Position numbers and translations under genes: made by a program. 64,000 nt of DNA from Planctomycetota bacterium. Lineage in GTDB: Bacteria > Planctomycetota > Planctomycetia > Gemmatales > Gemmataceae. This document shows positions 43,151 to 52,457 of this stretch, in pieces. Numbering within the stretch: the stretch's first letter is position 1; each line of letters opens with the position of its first letter. The DNA lies in the NCBI GenBank assembly GCA_016873225.1, contig VGXS01000017.1:16218-80217 (forward strand), given 5' to 3'. The notes under the pieces are model-generated. The model saw nothing but the letters and a program-made list of their open reading frames with translations, was not told where the DNA came from and did not search any database.

Positions 43151-44146
43151 CTGCTTGTTCCGCGAAAATCCGGCTTCACCCTTATCGAACTTCTTGTTGT
43201 CATCGCGATCATCGCGGTGCTGATCGGCCTGCTGGTTCCTGCCGTGCAGAAGGTGCGCGAGGCGGCCAACCGAATGAGTTGCTCCAGCAAGATGAAGCAA
43301 CTGGCGCTTGCCGCCCATAACTATGAGGGAGCCAACGGAAGGTTTCCACCCGCCGGTTCCGGGTATCAGTTGTGCCAAAGCAACCAGACGGCTGACACTT
43401 CCGGTTACAACAGCAACGGATTGGTGCTGCTGCTTCCCTATTTGGAGCAGGAACCGCTATTCAAGCGCTTCAAACTGGGGGAAGCCAGCGCGGTGATGAC
43501 CTCTGGAATGAATTCCACCACGGTGGTGGTTGGCAATCCCGTGACCAATGGCAACGCCGCCCTGGCCTCGACGGAACTTCCCATCCTTTCCTGCCCATCC
43601 GACAACAACCCGGTCACAGGCAGGCTTTCCGGTTCGTACTACGGCCCGGGCGGGTCGTTCCAGGGGGCCGCCACCAGCTATGACTTCATCTCCCATGATG
43701 CCGACTACGGAACCTGCAACAACTGGCGCACCACCACGGCCAAGCGGATGTTCGGCGAAAACAGCACAACCACTCCAGCCAGCGTTATTGATGGCCTTTC
43801 AAATACGATCATGTTCGGTGAAACCACCCGCTACCATGTGAATGGTGCCGCGTTCGCCTGGGCTTATCGCACACATGTCATGACAGGTGTCGATCCCGGG
43901 ACATCCAACCCGGGCATCAACCTGTGGCACCTGCCTGCGGTTCATCCCTTATGGCAGAATCCGCCCTACACGCCGGTCACAGGTCGAATACGCACTTGGT
44001 GGGCGGCGGCGGGCAGCCTCCATTCCGGCGGATGCAACTTCGCCACGGGGGATGGATCCGTCCGGTTCTTCTCCGAATCGGCGCCAGCGACGCTTTGGGA
44101 CCAAATGTGCACGATGGCGGGCGGCGAAGTCGTCAACATGCCATGA
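43151..44146 (+). CDS. DUF1559 pseudopilin-like protein, tandem copy 2 (non-ATG start)
   Basis: A 331-residue protein if initiated at CTG 43151, giving the leader (M)LLVPRKS before [18 protein letters not shown]. The alternative TTG start at 43127 would add eight residues (MPHRRGFT). [20 protein letters not shown] follows; a central region has CNNWRTTTAKRMFGENST; the C-terminal H-X9-DG signature is LHSGGCNFATGDGSVRFF. No in-frame ATG or GTG precedes the prepilin helix, which is unusual here. The partner lipoprotein starts 26 bases after the stop. Confidence 0.9.
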   Translation: MLVPRKSGFTLIELLVVIAIIAVLIGLLVPAVQKVREAANRMSCSSKMKQLALAAHNYEGANGRFPPAGSGYQLCQSNQTADTSGYNSNGLVLLLPYLEQEPLFKRFKLGEASAVMTSGMNSTTVVVGNPVTNGNAALASTELPILSCPSDNNPVTGRLSGSYYGPGGSFQGAATSYDFISHDADYGTCNNWRTTTAKRMFGENSTTTPASVIDGLSNTIMFGETTRYHVNGAAFAWAYRTHVMTGVDPGTSNPGINLWHLPAVHPLWQNPPYTPVTGRIRTWWAAAGSLHSGGCNFATGDGSVRFFSESAPATLWDQMCTMAGGEVVNMP

Positions 44147-44172
44147 TCCATCAGCAGTGCTTGGGCGACACC

Positions 44173-44655
44173 ATGCTGAAGCTTGTCATTCCTGCCATGC
44201 TTGCCCTCCTCGCCGGTTGCGCGGCGAAGGGCCCGAAACTTGTGCCGGTTTCCGGCAAGTTGACTTTCGACGGCGCGCCCCTGGCCCACAATACGATCCA
44301 GTTCATTCCGGAACCGGGAACGCCGGGAAGCGGCGCGGGGGCGACCTCCACCGCCACGGGAGATTATTCACTCATCGCCACCAAGGGTGGCTCGTTGGTT
44401 GATTGCATGGGAGCCTGTCCGGGCCGTTATAAGGTCGTGGTGGTCGAACCGATGTTCCCGGTGGATGCCGACCTCAAGGTTCCGGTGGAAGGGGAACAAC
44501 CGGCCCCGGCGATCGGCCTGCCGGGAACTCCTTCCAGGAAACGCGAGAGGCAGTCCATTCCACCCGCTTACGGGAATGCCCTTTACACGCCACTGGTCGT
44601 GACTGTTCCCGAAACAGGAGGCGACATTTCTTTGGAACTCAAGGCCGGCCGGTGA
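44173..44655 (+). CDS. Lipoprotein with carboxypeptidase-regulatory-like domain, copy 2
   Basis: A 160-residue lipoprotein with a perfect lipobox (MLALLAGC) and a transthyretin-like beta domain (VSGKLTFDGAPLAHNTIQFI, TGDYSLIATKGG). A Pro-rich stretch with ERQSIPPAYGNALYTPLVVT precedes the last beta strand (DISLELKAG), matching the SIPAxY...TPL segment common in this group. It ends the second unit and is convergent with the efflux operon, 13 bases from its last stop. Confidence 0.85.
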   Translation: MLKLVIPAMLALLAGCAAKGPKLVPVSGKLTFDGAPLAHNTIQFIPEPGTPGSGAGATSTATGDYSLIATKGGSLVDCMGACPGRYKVVVVEPMFPVDADLKVPVEGEQPAPAIGLPGTPSRKRERQSIPPAYGNALYTPLVVTVPETGGDISLELKAGR

Positions 44656-44668
44656 GGCTGGCATTCGG

Positions 44669-46039
44669 CTACTGGCCGGCCGCGGGTTTCTTTTCCACCT
44701 CAACTTCAATTCCATCGCCCAGTTCATCGGTGTTGCCGATGATCACTTCCATCTCGCGCGAAGGTTCCATGGCCTGCTTGCCGACTTCGAGGGCAATCAC
44801 CTCGGTCCAGTCGCCATCGGTGGCTCCCAGCCTCGCCTCGGCCTGGACGGCCTTTCCTTCCTTGTGGAGGAAAACGACGAAGGCGTCGCCGCGTTTGGCG
44901 ATGGCCCTCGCCGGCACCGCCATCACGCCCTTCCGCCTGATGTCGACATACCCGTAGACATACATTCCGGGAAGAAACCTCGCACCCTCGTTGGGCAAGT
45001 CGATCTCGGCCCTGAGGGTGCGACTGCGGACATTGAGCGCCCAGGATGTCCGGGCCACCTTGGTATCCACCCGCAGGTTGGCCAGCGATTCGAAGCGCAC
45101 CGCTCCCGGGGTGCCGACCGACACGAAGCGGGTGTCGGTCTCGGGGACATCGACGAACACCCTGACCTTGTCGAGCCTGTCGACAACATAAATGGGAGCG
45201 GACCGGGTGGAGGATTGGGCGGGTGAATTGGTGGGCGCGGACTGGTCGCCCGAGGAGGCGGAGACATAGTCTCCGGTGTTGGCGTTGCGGATGGTGATGA
45301 TGCCGTCGAACGGCGCCGTCAGCTTGAGGTAGCCCACCAGCGCGGCGAGCCTTCTTTCCTCGGCTTTCGAGACGACAACCCGGGTTTCCGCCGCCTGGAT
45401 GTCGACCTTGGCTTTGGCGAGGTCGGCGTCGCTGGCGAGACGCTGGGCCTCGGCGACGGCGACGGCCGAAACGGCGGCGTCACGCGCCGCCTCGTTCGAC
45501 TTGAGTTGCCGCGTCGATTCCCCCAGCACCTGCTTGTCGACGACATTCTGCTGCACGAGGCCCGTCAGGCGCTTCACCTCCGACTGCCAGCGTTCCACCT
45601 CGGCGGTGAAGCGCCCGACATCCGCCTTGGCCTGGGCCACCTTGGCCACCGCCGCCTTCAGGGTGCCATCGGCGCTGTCGGCCACCTTTTTGGCCTGGTC
45701 GACGAGCACGGTGTCGAGTTCGACGCGCGCCTGCTTCACCCGGTGTTCCTCAACGAGTTCGGGAACGAAGATGGTGGCGAGCACCTGGTCCTTCCTCACG
45801 ATGTCGCCGATGTCGACATTCCATTTCTCGATGTAGCCGCTCACCTTGGCATACAGGGCGGCGCGCTCGTAGGCTTCCACGAATCCCGGTTGGCCAACAA
45901 CGCGGTTGATGTCGCGTTTTTCCGGAATCACCAGGGTCACGGCGGGTTTGCTAGGGGAGGGTGTCGCGGGCGCGGAGGGCGTCGAGCATCCGCAGGCGAG
46001 CGCCGATATCGCCACGATCGCCATGGCTCGGTTGGTCAT
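44669..46039 (-). CDS. RND efflux periplasmic adaptor (membrane fusion protein) lipoprotein
   Basis: A 456-residue adaptor: lipoprotein signal (AIVAISALACGC), lipoyl-like half motifs around YAKVSGYIEKWNVDIGDIV and APFDGIITIRNANTGDYVSA, a long helical hairpin between them, and a beta-barrel region (VARTSWALNVRSRTLRAEID). It links the inner-membrane pump with the outer-membrane channel. The ATG at 46039 overlaps the pump stop codon (ATGA) and has GGAGA upstream; an open extension to 46444 only shadows the pump gene. Confidence 0.92.
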   Translation of the reverse strand: MTNRAMAIVAISALACGCSTPSAPATPSPSKPAVTLVIPEKRDINRVVGQPGFVEAYERAALYAKVSGYIEKWNVDIGDIVRKDQVLATIFVPELVEEHRVKQARVELDTVLVDQAKKVADSADGTLKAAVAKVAQAKADVGRFTAEVERWQSEVKRLTGLVQQNVVDKQVLGESTRQLKSNEAARDAAVSAVAVAEAQRLASDADLAKAKVDIQAAETRVVVSKAEERRLAALVGYLKLTAPFDGIITIRNANTGDYVSASSGDQSAPTNSPAQSSTRSAPIYVVDRLDKVRVFVDVPETDTRFVSVGTPGAVRFESLANLRVDTKVARTSWALNVRSRTLRAEIDLPNEGARFLPGMYVYGYVDIRRKGVMAVPARAIAKRGDAFVVFLHKEGKAVQAEARLGATDGDWTEVIALEVGKQAMEPSREMEVIIGNTDELGDGIEVEVEKKPAAGQ

Positions 46040-49000
46040 GGGTGGGTCTCCGCGGTAGGGTGGGCCGATGCGTCGCCGTGGGCATGGTTGGCGTCGAACG
46101 CCGGGCTTTCCGGGTCGTCGGGGTCGATGGAAACGGTCGCCGGCCTGCCCGGTCCGATCAACAGCCGGAAGAGCGCCGGCAGCACGAGCAGGGTGCACAG
46201 GGTGGAACAGACCAGGCCGCCGATCACGGCGCGGCCGAGCGGCGCCTGCATCTGCGATCCCTCCTCCAGCGCCAGGGCCATGGGAAGCATGCCGGTGGTC
46301 ATCGCGCAGGCGGTCATGATGATCGGCCGAAGCCTGCCCGCCGCGCCAACCACCGCCGCCTGGCTGGTGGGCATTCCCTCCCGCCAGCGGTCGTTCATGA
46401 AGGTGATCATCATGACCGAGTTGGAAACCGAAACGCCGATGCACATGATCGATCCCATGAACGACTCGATGTTGAGCGTGGTTTTGGTGAGGACGAGCGC
46501 CGCGGCCACGCCCGTCACCACGCCTGGCACCGCGCCGATGGAAACGAGGGCCAGCTTGGGTGACTGGAAGTAGGCCGTCAGCAAGACCAGGATCACCGCC
46601 ACGGCGATCGCCAGGCCGATGCCCAGCGCCTGGAACATTTCGAGCATGGTTCCCGTTTGGCCCCGGCCGACGATGTTGACGCCCTTGGGAGGCTGGCCGG
46701 CCCGGGCGATGGCCTTGTCGACCAGCCTCGAGGCCGTCCCGAGGTCGGTCCCCTCGATGTTGGCGGTGACGCTGATGAACCTCTGGGAGGAGAACCGGTC
46801 GATCTGGCCGGGGGTGACGCCACCCCGCACATCGGCAACATCCCGCAGCATCAGGTTGGTGAAGTTGTTCACCTGCGTCAGGGGAATGGTCTCGACCTCG
46901 CGCGCGGATGTCATCCGCTGGGTTGGAACGAGCACCTCCACCTGATAATCGAAACCCGTCGAGGTGTCCTGCCAGAAGTTGAGGGCCACATAGCGGCTCG
47001 AGTTGGTCGCCACCAGCACCGAGTCGCTGATGTCCTGGGCGCTCATCCCGCTGAGGCCCGCTTTTTCCCTGTCGATGTCGACATCCACGGTCGGGTAGTC
47101 AAGCGACTGCCGGAACTGGACATCCCGCAGGCAATCGATGCCGGCCATCTCCCTCTGGATTTTTTCGGCGTGCGCCCGCACATCGGGAAGCCGCGGCCCG
47201 TAAACGACGATTTCCAGCGGCGTCGGGGAACCGAAGCTCATGACATTCGAGACCATGTCGCCGGGCTCGAAACCGAAGGAGATGTTCCTCGCCCGCGCCT
47301 CGGCCGTGGGCCGGTCGACGCCAAGGCGGGCGAACTCGCCGGCCAGCCAGGGGGCTATCTCCTCGGGGAGGACCTTCCTGAGCCTCTCGCGCAGCGAATC
47401 GAGGGCCACGCCGGATCCCTCGCGGAGCGCCACGCGGAGCATTCCGTCGTCGGGCCCGCGCATGAGGAGGATGATGTTGTTGAGCCCGAAGTTCGGGGCG
47501 ATCTGGCCGGCGAAGCCGATGCTGATGTCGATGGCGTCCTTGCCGCACTCCCTCTCGATGATGCCGAGCACCCGCTGGCCCATCATTCGGGTGATTTCAA
47601 AATTGGTGCCCGGGGGCGGCCTGAACCGCAGCACGAACTGGCCCGAGTCGATGCGCGGGAACAGTTCGGTTCCCAGGCGGCTTCCGAGCCAGGCCAGTGC
47701 CAGCGCCACGCCCGCGAGGTAGGCGGGCACCACGATCCACCTCAGCGCCACGATCCAGCCGGCGAACCTCTCGTAGGCCGCCACCACCACGCGCTCGAAG
47801 AACGGCTCGCGAGCCGGGGCGTGCCCGGCATGGTGGGGCTTGAGAAGCCACACGGCCATCACCGGGACGAATGTGCTCGAAAGCAGGTAGGAGGAGATCA
47901 TCGCGAAGCCGACTCCCAGGGCCAGCGGCATGAACAGCGATCGCAGGGGGTCGTCCATGATGAACGCCGGAATGAACACCGACAGGATGCAGGCGAGCGC
48001 CAGCAGGCGGGCCACCGCCGTGATCTCGTTGCCGTGGCGGACCGCCCGGGGAAGGCTCATCGTTCCCTTGGACAGTTGGGCGTGGATGTTCTCCACCTCC
48101 ACGGTCGCCTCGTCAACGAGGATGCCGATGGCCAGCGCCAGGCCGCCCAGCGACATGATGTTGATGCTGTTGCCCGTGGCGTAAAGCCCGAAGAGCGAAC
48201 CCATGAGCGCCAGCGGGATGTTGCAAACCACCACCACGACGCTGCGCCAGTCGCCCAGGAACAGCATGATCATCAGGCCCGTGAGTCCGGCGCCGATGAG
48301 GCCCTCGGTGCCCACGCTCTTGATCGCCATCACCACCGTGGGCGACTCGTCGAACTCGAAGTCGATCTCGACATCCTCGGGTAGCACGGAGCGGAACGCC
48401 GGCATGGAGGCGTGGATTTCCGCGACCACGGTCAAAGTCGAGGCCGTGTCCTTCTTGATCACGGGCAGGAAGACCGACTTCTTGCCGTTCACCAGCGCGT
48501 GGCCGTAGTTGACATCGGTGCTGTCGGCGATGGTCGCGACATCGCGAACATACACATTCTCGCCGAGCCTCAGCGGTATGGAGCCGATCTCGGCGATCTT
48601 GCCGACCATGGCGTTGGTCGGCACCAGCGGCATGCGTTCCTGCAGATAGATATTGCCCGCGGGAATCACCACATTTCCCTTCTGGATCGCCTTGACGACA
48701 TCCTGCGGGGAAAGGTTGTAGTTGCGCAGCTTGTCGGGGTTCACCTGCACCAGGATCGAGCGGGCGTTGGGACCGAAGGGCGGGGTTCCGATCGTCCCGG
48801 GGACATTCTTCTGGAGCAGGGGCCTCACATAGTTCTGGGCGAGGTCGGCCACCAGGCCCAGCGGGGTCGTCTTGCTCTTCAGGACCAGGTAGCCCACTGG
48901 AACGCTGCCGGCGTCCATCCGGATGATGAGCGGCGGAAGGGTGCCCGGCGGCATGAACGACATGGCGCGTGCGGCGCACGCCGACACCTGGCTCATGGCC

Positions 49001-49308
49001 AGTCCCATGTCGGTTCCCGGGAAAAACGACAGCTTGATCAGGGCCACCTGCTGGATCGAGGTCGAGTCGACGGACGAGACGCTGTCGACATACTGGAAGT
49101 TCAGCTCGAACTGGTTGACCACCAGTCCCTCGACCTGCTGCGGGCTCATGCCGCCATAGTTGAGGAACACATAGATGCGGGGTGAATTCAGGGGCGGAAA
49201 GATGTCGACGCGCATCTTGGCCAGCGCCAGCGATCCGCCGCCGATGAGGGCCACCACCAGCATCATCATGGTGATGGGGTGGCGCATCGCGAAGATAATC
49301 GGATTCAT
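46036..49308 (-). CDS. RND family efflux pump (AcrB/HAE1-like inner membrane transporter)
   Basis: A 1090-residue proton-driven pump with the typical repeated plan: first helix (HPITMMMLVVALIGGGSLAL), large periplasmic loops, helix clusters at about 340-520 and 880-1040. The helix-4 proton relay reads GILVDEATVEVEN, that is Asp-Glu where AcrB has Asp-Asp. The second-half signature SNSVMMITFMNDR is present. It is the middle gene of a channel-pump-adaptor operon. Substrate class (drug, metal or other) cannot be told from sequence. Confidence 0.94.
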   Translation of the reverse strand: MNPIIFAMRHPITMMMLVVALIGGGSLALAKMRVDIFPPLNSPRIYVFLNYGGMSPQQVEGLVVNQFELNFQYVDSVSSVDSTSIQQVALIKLSFFPGTDMGLAMSQVSACAARAMSFMPPGTLPPLIIRMDAGSVPVGYLVLKSKTTPLGLVADLAQNYVRPLLQKNVPGTIGTPPFGPNARSILVQVNPDKLRNYNLSPQDVVKAIQKGNVVIPAGNIYLQERMPLVPTNAMVGKIAEIGSIPLRLGENVYVRDVATIADSTDVNYGHALVNGKKSVFLPVIKKDTASTLTVVAEIHASMPAFRSVLPEDVEIDFEFDESPTVVMAIKSVGTEGLIGAGLTGLMIMLFLGDWRSVVVVVCNIPLALMGSLFGLYATGNSINIMSLGGLALAIGILVDEATVEVENIHAQLSKGTMSLPRAVRHGNEITAVARLLALACILSVFIPAFIMDDPLRSLFMPLALGVGFAMISSYLLSSTFVPVMAVWLLKPHHAGHAPAREPFFERVVVAAYERFAGWIVALRWIVVPAYLAGVALALAWLGSRLGTELFPRIDSGQFVLRFRPPPGTNFEITRMMGQRVLGIIERECGKDAIDISIGFAGQIAPNFGLNNIILLMRGPDDGMLRVALREGSGVALDSLRERLRKVLPEEIAPWLAGEFARLGVDRPTAEARARNISFGFEPGDMVSNVMSFGSPTPLEIVVYGPRLPDVRAHAEKIQREMAGIDCLRDVQFRQSLDYPTVDVDIDREKAGLSGMSAQDISDSVLVATNSSRYVALNFWQDTSTGFDYQVEVLVPTQRMTSAREVETIPLTQVNNFTNLMLRDVADVRGGVTPGQIDRFSSQRFISVTANIEGTDLGTASRLVDKAIARAGQPPKGVNIVGRGQTGTMLEMFQALGIGLAIAVAVILVLLTAYFQSPKLALVSIGAVPGVVTGVAAALVLTKTTLNIESFMGSIMCIGVSVSNSVMMITFMNDRWREGMPTSQAAVVGAAGRLRPIIMTACAMTTGMLPMALALEEGSQMQAPLGRAVIGGLVCSTLCTLLVLPALFRLLIGPGRPATVSIDPDDPESPAFDANHAHGDASAHPTAETHP

Positions 49309-49369
49309 TCGCCTGCCTGCCGGATTTCCTGTAAGTGCTTGTGGATTCTTTTATACCACCAAGGCCGGA

Positions 49370-50995
49370 TCAGCGCTTGCCCGGCGGCTGGCAGAAGGCG
49401 TTGGCGCACGGTATCGCGGTGACGGGGGGCAGGTCGAACGGCCTGGTGGTGTCGACCTCCTCCGGCGCGTCGATCAGGTTGCGGCAGGCGAGAACCTCGG
49501 CCGGATACCCCATGGCCCGAAACAGGCGGAACTGGGACCGGTTGTAGTCCTGGACGGCGAGGAAATAGGCCCGGTAGGCGTTGTCCAGTTGCTGCAACGA
49601 CGCCACGACCTCCTGGGGGCGGTTCACGAGAACCAGCAGGTCGCCAAAGCGGGTGGTCTGCTCCATGCCCTTGAGGTTTCCCTCGTAGTTGATGAGCGCC
49701 TCTCGAAGGCCGGTGTCGGCCAGGGCCACCCTGTTCTTCGCCGAGCGTAGCTGGGCGTGGGCCTGCGCGACCTCGGCGGCCACCTTGTCCTGGGTGTTGA
49801 ACAATTCGATGTTGGCCTGGAGCCTTTGCCCTTCCCTCTCGCGGATGAGGGCCCGGTTGCCGGCACCCATGTTCTTGAGTTCCCACAGCGCCACGGCATT
49901 GACATCAAAGCGCGAACCGTACTGGATGTCGCCCAGCGTGCCGCCGGCCGCCATGCCCCCGATGAGGGGGGCCGAGTTTCCGTTCGCGCCGCTGTTCCCC
50001 TGGAACACCAGGCTGGGAATCAACGGGCGCATCCGCTCCTGCCTCAGCTTGGCGATGGTCGCCTGGACGATGGCCTGCGATGCCGCCAGTTCCGGCCGGT
50101 TGGTCAGGCCCACGGGAATGAGCGAATCCACTTCCTCGCTCGGCGAGATCAGGAACAGGGCCAGGTGGGGTGGTTCGGTTGGCACGACGCGCGCCGCCGG
50201 GTTGAGTCGAAGGAGACGGGTCAGGTCGGCGGCGGAAACGAGCCAATCTTCCCGGGCCTTCACCAGGACCTCCTCCTGTTCGGCGAGGATGGTCTTGGCC
50301 CGGTCCGCCTCGACGGGCGCCACCAGGTCCCGGCCGAGGGTGGTGACCCTTCGCACCAGTTCCCGGGCCCGCGCCACCGTGTCGTTGGCTCCCGCCATGC
50401 GGCCGCGGGCCTGCTGCACATTGAAATAGGACACCGCCACTTCCATCAGGGCGTCGTTCTTCGCCGCCTGAACGCTCATCTGCCGCGCCTTGAGGATCTG
50501 TTTTGCGGCAAGTGGCTCGAATATGGCGTCGGTGGTGGCGAACACCGCCGAGACGCCCGGCCCGATCGTCAGCGCCGCCCGGTTGTTCACCGCGACGCCG
50601 CCCGAAGGCAGCGGATAGAGGCCGTCGTGGCGGAAATAATCGACGCCCGCGTAGATGTTGGGAAGCCAAAGAACATTGGCCCGCTGCATCTGGGCCGCGG
50701 CCACCACCTCCGCCGCCTTGGCCGCCTCGATAATCAGCGGACGGGCATCCGAAAGCATGAATGCCGAGGAAAGATTGATCGGCAGCACGGTTTCATCCGG
50801 CTCGGCGACAATGTTCGGCTTGATGGCGTAAGGCGGAATCGAGTTCGCCTCACGCGGCCCGGACAAGGGGTCGCCTCCCGCCGGGCCGTCGAGGCCCATG
50901 TCCCTCGGGGGAGGCAACATGGGTGCGGTTTGGGCGACCAGCGGGCCGTTTCCCGCCACCGCCATCCACAACACCATGAATCTGATCAAGCGCAT
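49370..50995 (-). CDS. TolC-like outer membrane efflux channel
   Basis: A 541-residue outer membrane factor with a signal peptide (MRLIRFMVLWMAVAGNGPLVA). Two repeats of long helices, such as EAAKAAEVVAAAQMQRANVL and NTQDKVAAEVAQAHAQLRSA, with short beta strands, fit the OEP family. The ATG at 50995 has AGGA eight bases upstream; an ATG three codons earlier at 51004 is possible. It is first in the efflux operon, 61 bases before the pump, and is divergent from the methyltransferase gene. Confidence 0.9.
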   Translation of the reverse strand: MRLIRFMVLWMAVAGNGPLVAQTAPMLPPPRDMGLDGPAGGDPLSGPREANSIPPYAIKPNIVAEPDETVLPINLSSAFMLSDARPLIIEAAKAAEVVAAAQMQRANVLWLPNIYAGVDYFRHDGLYPLPSGGVAVNNRAALTIGPGVSAVFATTDAIFEPLAAKQILKARQMSVQAAKNDALMEVAVSYFNVQQARGRMAGANDTVARARELVRRVTTLGRDLVAPVEADRAKTILAEQEEVLVKAREDWLVSAADLTRLLRLNPAARVVPTEPPHLALFLISPSEEVDSLIPVGLTNRPELAASQAIVQATIAKLRQERMRPLIPSLVFQGNSGANGNSAPLIGGMAAGGTLGDIQYGSRFDVNAVALWELKNMGAGNRALIREREGQRLQANIELFNTQDKVAAEVAQAHAQLRSAKNRVALADTGLREALINYEGNLKGMEQTTRFGDLLVLVNRPQEVVASLQQLDNAYRAYFLAVQDYNRSQFRLFRAMGYPAEVLACRNLIDAPEEVDTTRPFDLPPVTAIPCANAFCQPPGKR

Positions 50996-51223
50996 GAATG
51001 ACATCCTGTTCGGACCATGGCAACAACCCTGTGGCCTTTATCGATTGGTGGGGTGGCGCGGGTTGATCAAGTCGCGCCGGGTCGGGATAGTTGTCGCCTG
51101 CAACTACGGAGTTTCTTGCCAAGCCTTTCCAAATTGCCAAAAAGCCGTCGGTGGTTTCATGAGGTAAGGTTGAATTGGGAGCGTCACCGAAGATCAATGA
51201 AGCGAAGGTTCCAAGGGCCCATC

Positions 51224-52453
51224 ATGCAGCAACCCCGCAGGCGACGCGCCCTTTCCCATGTCGGCGGACGGGTTGAGACCGAGGGAGACCCGAGGGAAAC
51301 GACCCTTTTGGCCAAGGCGTTGGAAGTCTCGCCTTCATCAGATGATCCGGATGATCCGTCGCGCGCCCATGTGCACGGTTTCCATACCTATCCCGCCCGC
51401 ATGCACCCCGAAACCGCGGCCTGGCTGGTGCGCTCGTTTGTTCCTCCCGGAGGTCGCGCGCTCGATCCGTTTTGCGGTTCGGGTACCGTTTTGGTGGAGG
51501 CGATGCTTCAGGGATGCGAGGCCATCGGTTCCGACCTGAACCCCGTGGCCGTGATGCTCGCGCGTTGCAAGACCCGCGCGAGATCGTCGGCCGACCTGTC
51601 GCGCCTCGTGTCGCGGGCCCGTGAGTGCGCCCAGTTTGCCGAGGACCGCCGTCGCGCCCGCGCCGGGGCCTCGAGGCGGTTCCCCCATGAGGATGTGCGC
51701 CTGTTTGAACCCCATGTGCTGCTGGAACTCGATTCGCTGAGGCACAAGATCGAGACACTGCAAGATGACCCCGACAGGACCGATTTGTTCCTGGCCCTGT
51801 CGAGCGTGCTGATCAAGCTGTCGAGGAAACGAGGCGACACTTCCGACATGGTGGACCAGAGACGCACGGCGCCCGGGTTCGCCACGCGGCTTTTCATCGG
51901 TCGCGTGGAGGACCTGGCCGCGAGGGTTTCCGACTTCGCCGCGCAACTGCCGGGCCGCGTGAGGCCGGCGAGGATCTCGCAGGACGACGCCACCGAGTTG
52001 CGCTCCGCGCGCGGCGGGCAGGTGGATGCCATCATCACCTCGCCTCCCTACGCGGCCACCTACGATTACATCTCCCACCACGACCTTCGCATCCGCTGGC
52101 TTTCCCTTGATGGTTCGGCCATGGCCCGGGGGGAAATCGGGTCGCGGACATCCTACTGGAACATGCCCCGCGGCGAGGTTCGCGGCGCCTGGGCCGACGA
52201 GGTCGGCCGTTTCCTCTTCGCCGCCCACAGGGTGCTGGCGCCCGGCGGGCCGTTGGTGCTGCTGATGGCCGATTCGGCCGTTGGCGACATCGTGCTGCGC
52301 GCCGGCGAGGTGGTGGCGCATGTCGCCAGGGATGTCGGCTTCGAACCGGTGGCCAGGGCGTCGCAAGACCGGCCGCATTTCCATGGGCCGACCATGAACG
52401 CCTTCAGGGACAGGCCCCGGGCCGAGCACGCGATCCTTCTTCGCAGGGCATGA
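51224..52453 (+). CDS. Orphan DNA methyltransferase (amino-methylating type)
   Basis: A 409-residue DNA methylase. HTYPARMHPETAAWLV leads into the AdoMet-binding motif I LDPFCGSGTVLVEA (about residue 80) and GSDLNPVA; the catalytic motif IV TSPPYAATYDYISHHDLRI is near 271. SPPY implies methylation of the exocyclic N of adenine or cytosine. Order I then IV with about 180 residues between them leaves room for a target recognition domain there. The ATG at 51224 has AAGGG six bases upstream; 51197 is a weaker alternative. No restriction endonuclease gene is nearby. Its stop is four bases from the convergent peptidase stop. Confidence 0.85.
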   Translation: MQQPRRRRALSHVGGRVETEGDPRETTLLAKALEVSPSSDDPDDPSRAHVHGFHTYPARMHPETAAWLVRSFVPPGGRALDPFCGSGTVLVEAMLQGCEAIGSDLNPVAVMLARCKTRARSSADLSRLVSRARECAQFAEDRRRARAGASRRFPHEDVRLFEPHVLLELDSLRHKIETLQDDPDRTDLFLALSSVLIKLSRKRGDTSDMVDQRRTAPGFATRLFIGRVEDLAARVSDFAAQLPGRVRPARISQDDATELRSARGGQVDAIITSPPYAATYDYISHHDLRIRWLSLDGSAMARGEIGSRTSYWNMPRGEVRGAWADEVGRFLFAAHRVLAPGGPLVLLMADSAVGDIVLRAGEVVAHVARDVGFEPVARASQDRPHFHGPTMNAFRDRPRAEHAILLRRA

Positions 52454-52457
52454 AGCC

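Larger units (their letters stand above)
41451..44655 (+). repeat. Two consecutive paralogous DUF1559-lipoprotein units
   Basis: The units 41451-42894 and 43151-44655 have the same order and spacing: a 328-331 residue DUF1559 gene, a gap of 16 or 26 bases, then a 146-160 residue lipoprotein gene. The two pseudopilins share DNA identity over a 41-base run in the prepilin region and protein motifs such as CNYWN/CNNWR, MFGENS and SWVMTGVDP/THVMTGVDP. The lipoproteins are more diverged. This looks like an old tandem duplication. Confidence 0.75.

Noticed and set aside
46040..46444. N-terminal extension of the efflux adaptor
   Set aside because: It is a frame-shifted copy of the pump coding sequence; the lipoprotein signal starts at 46039 with a coupled ATGA.
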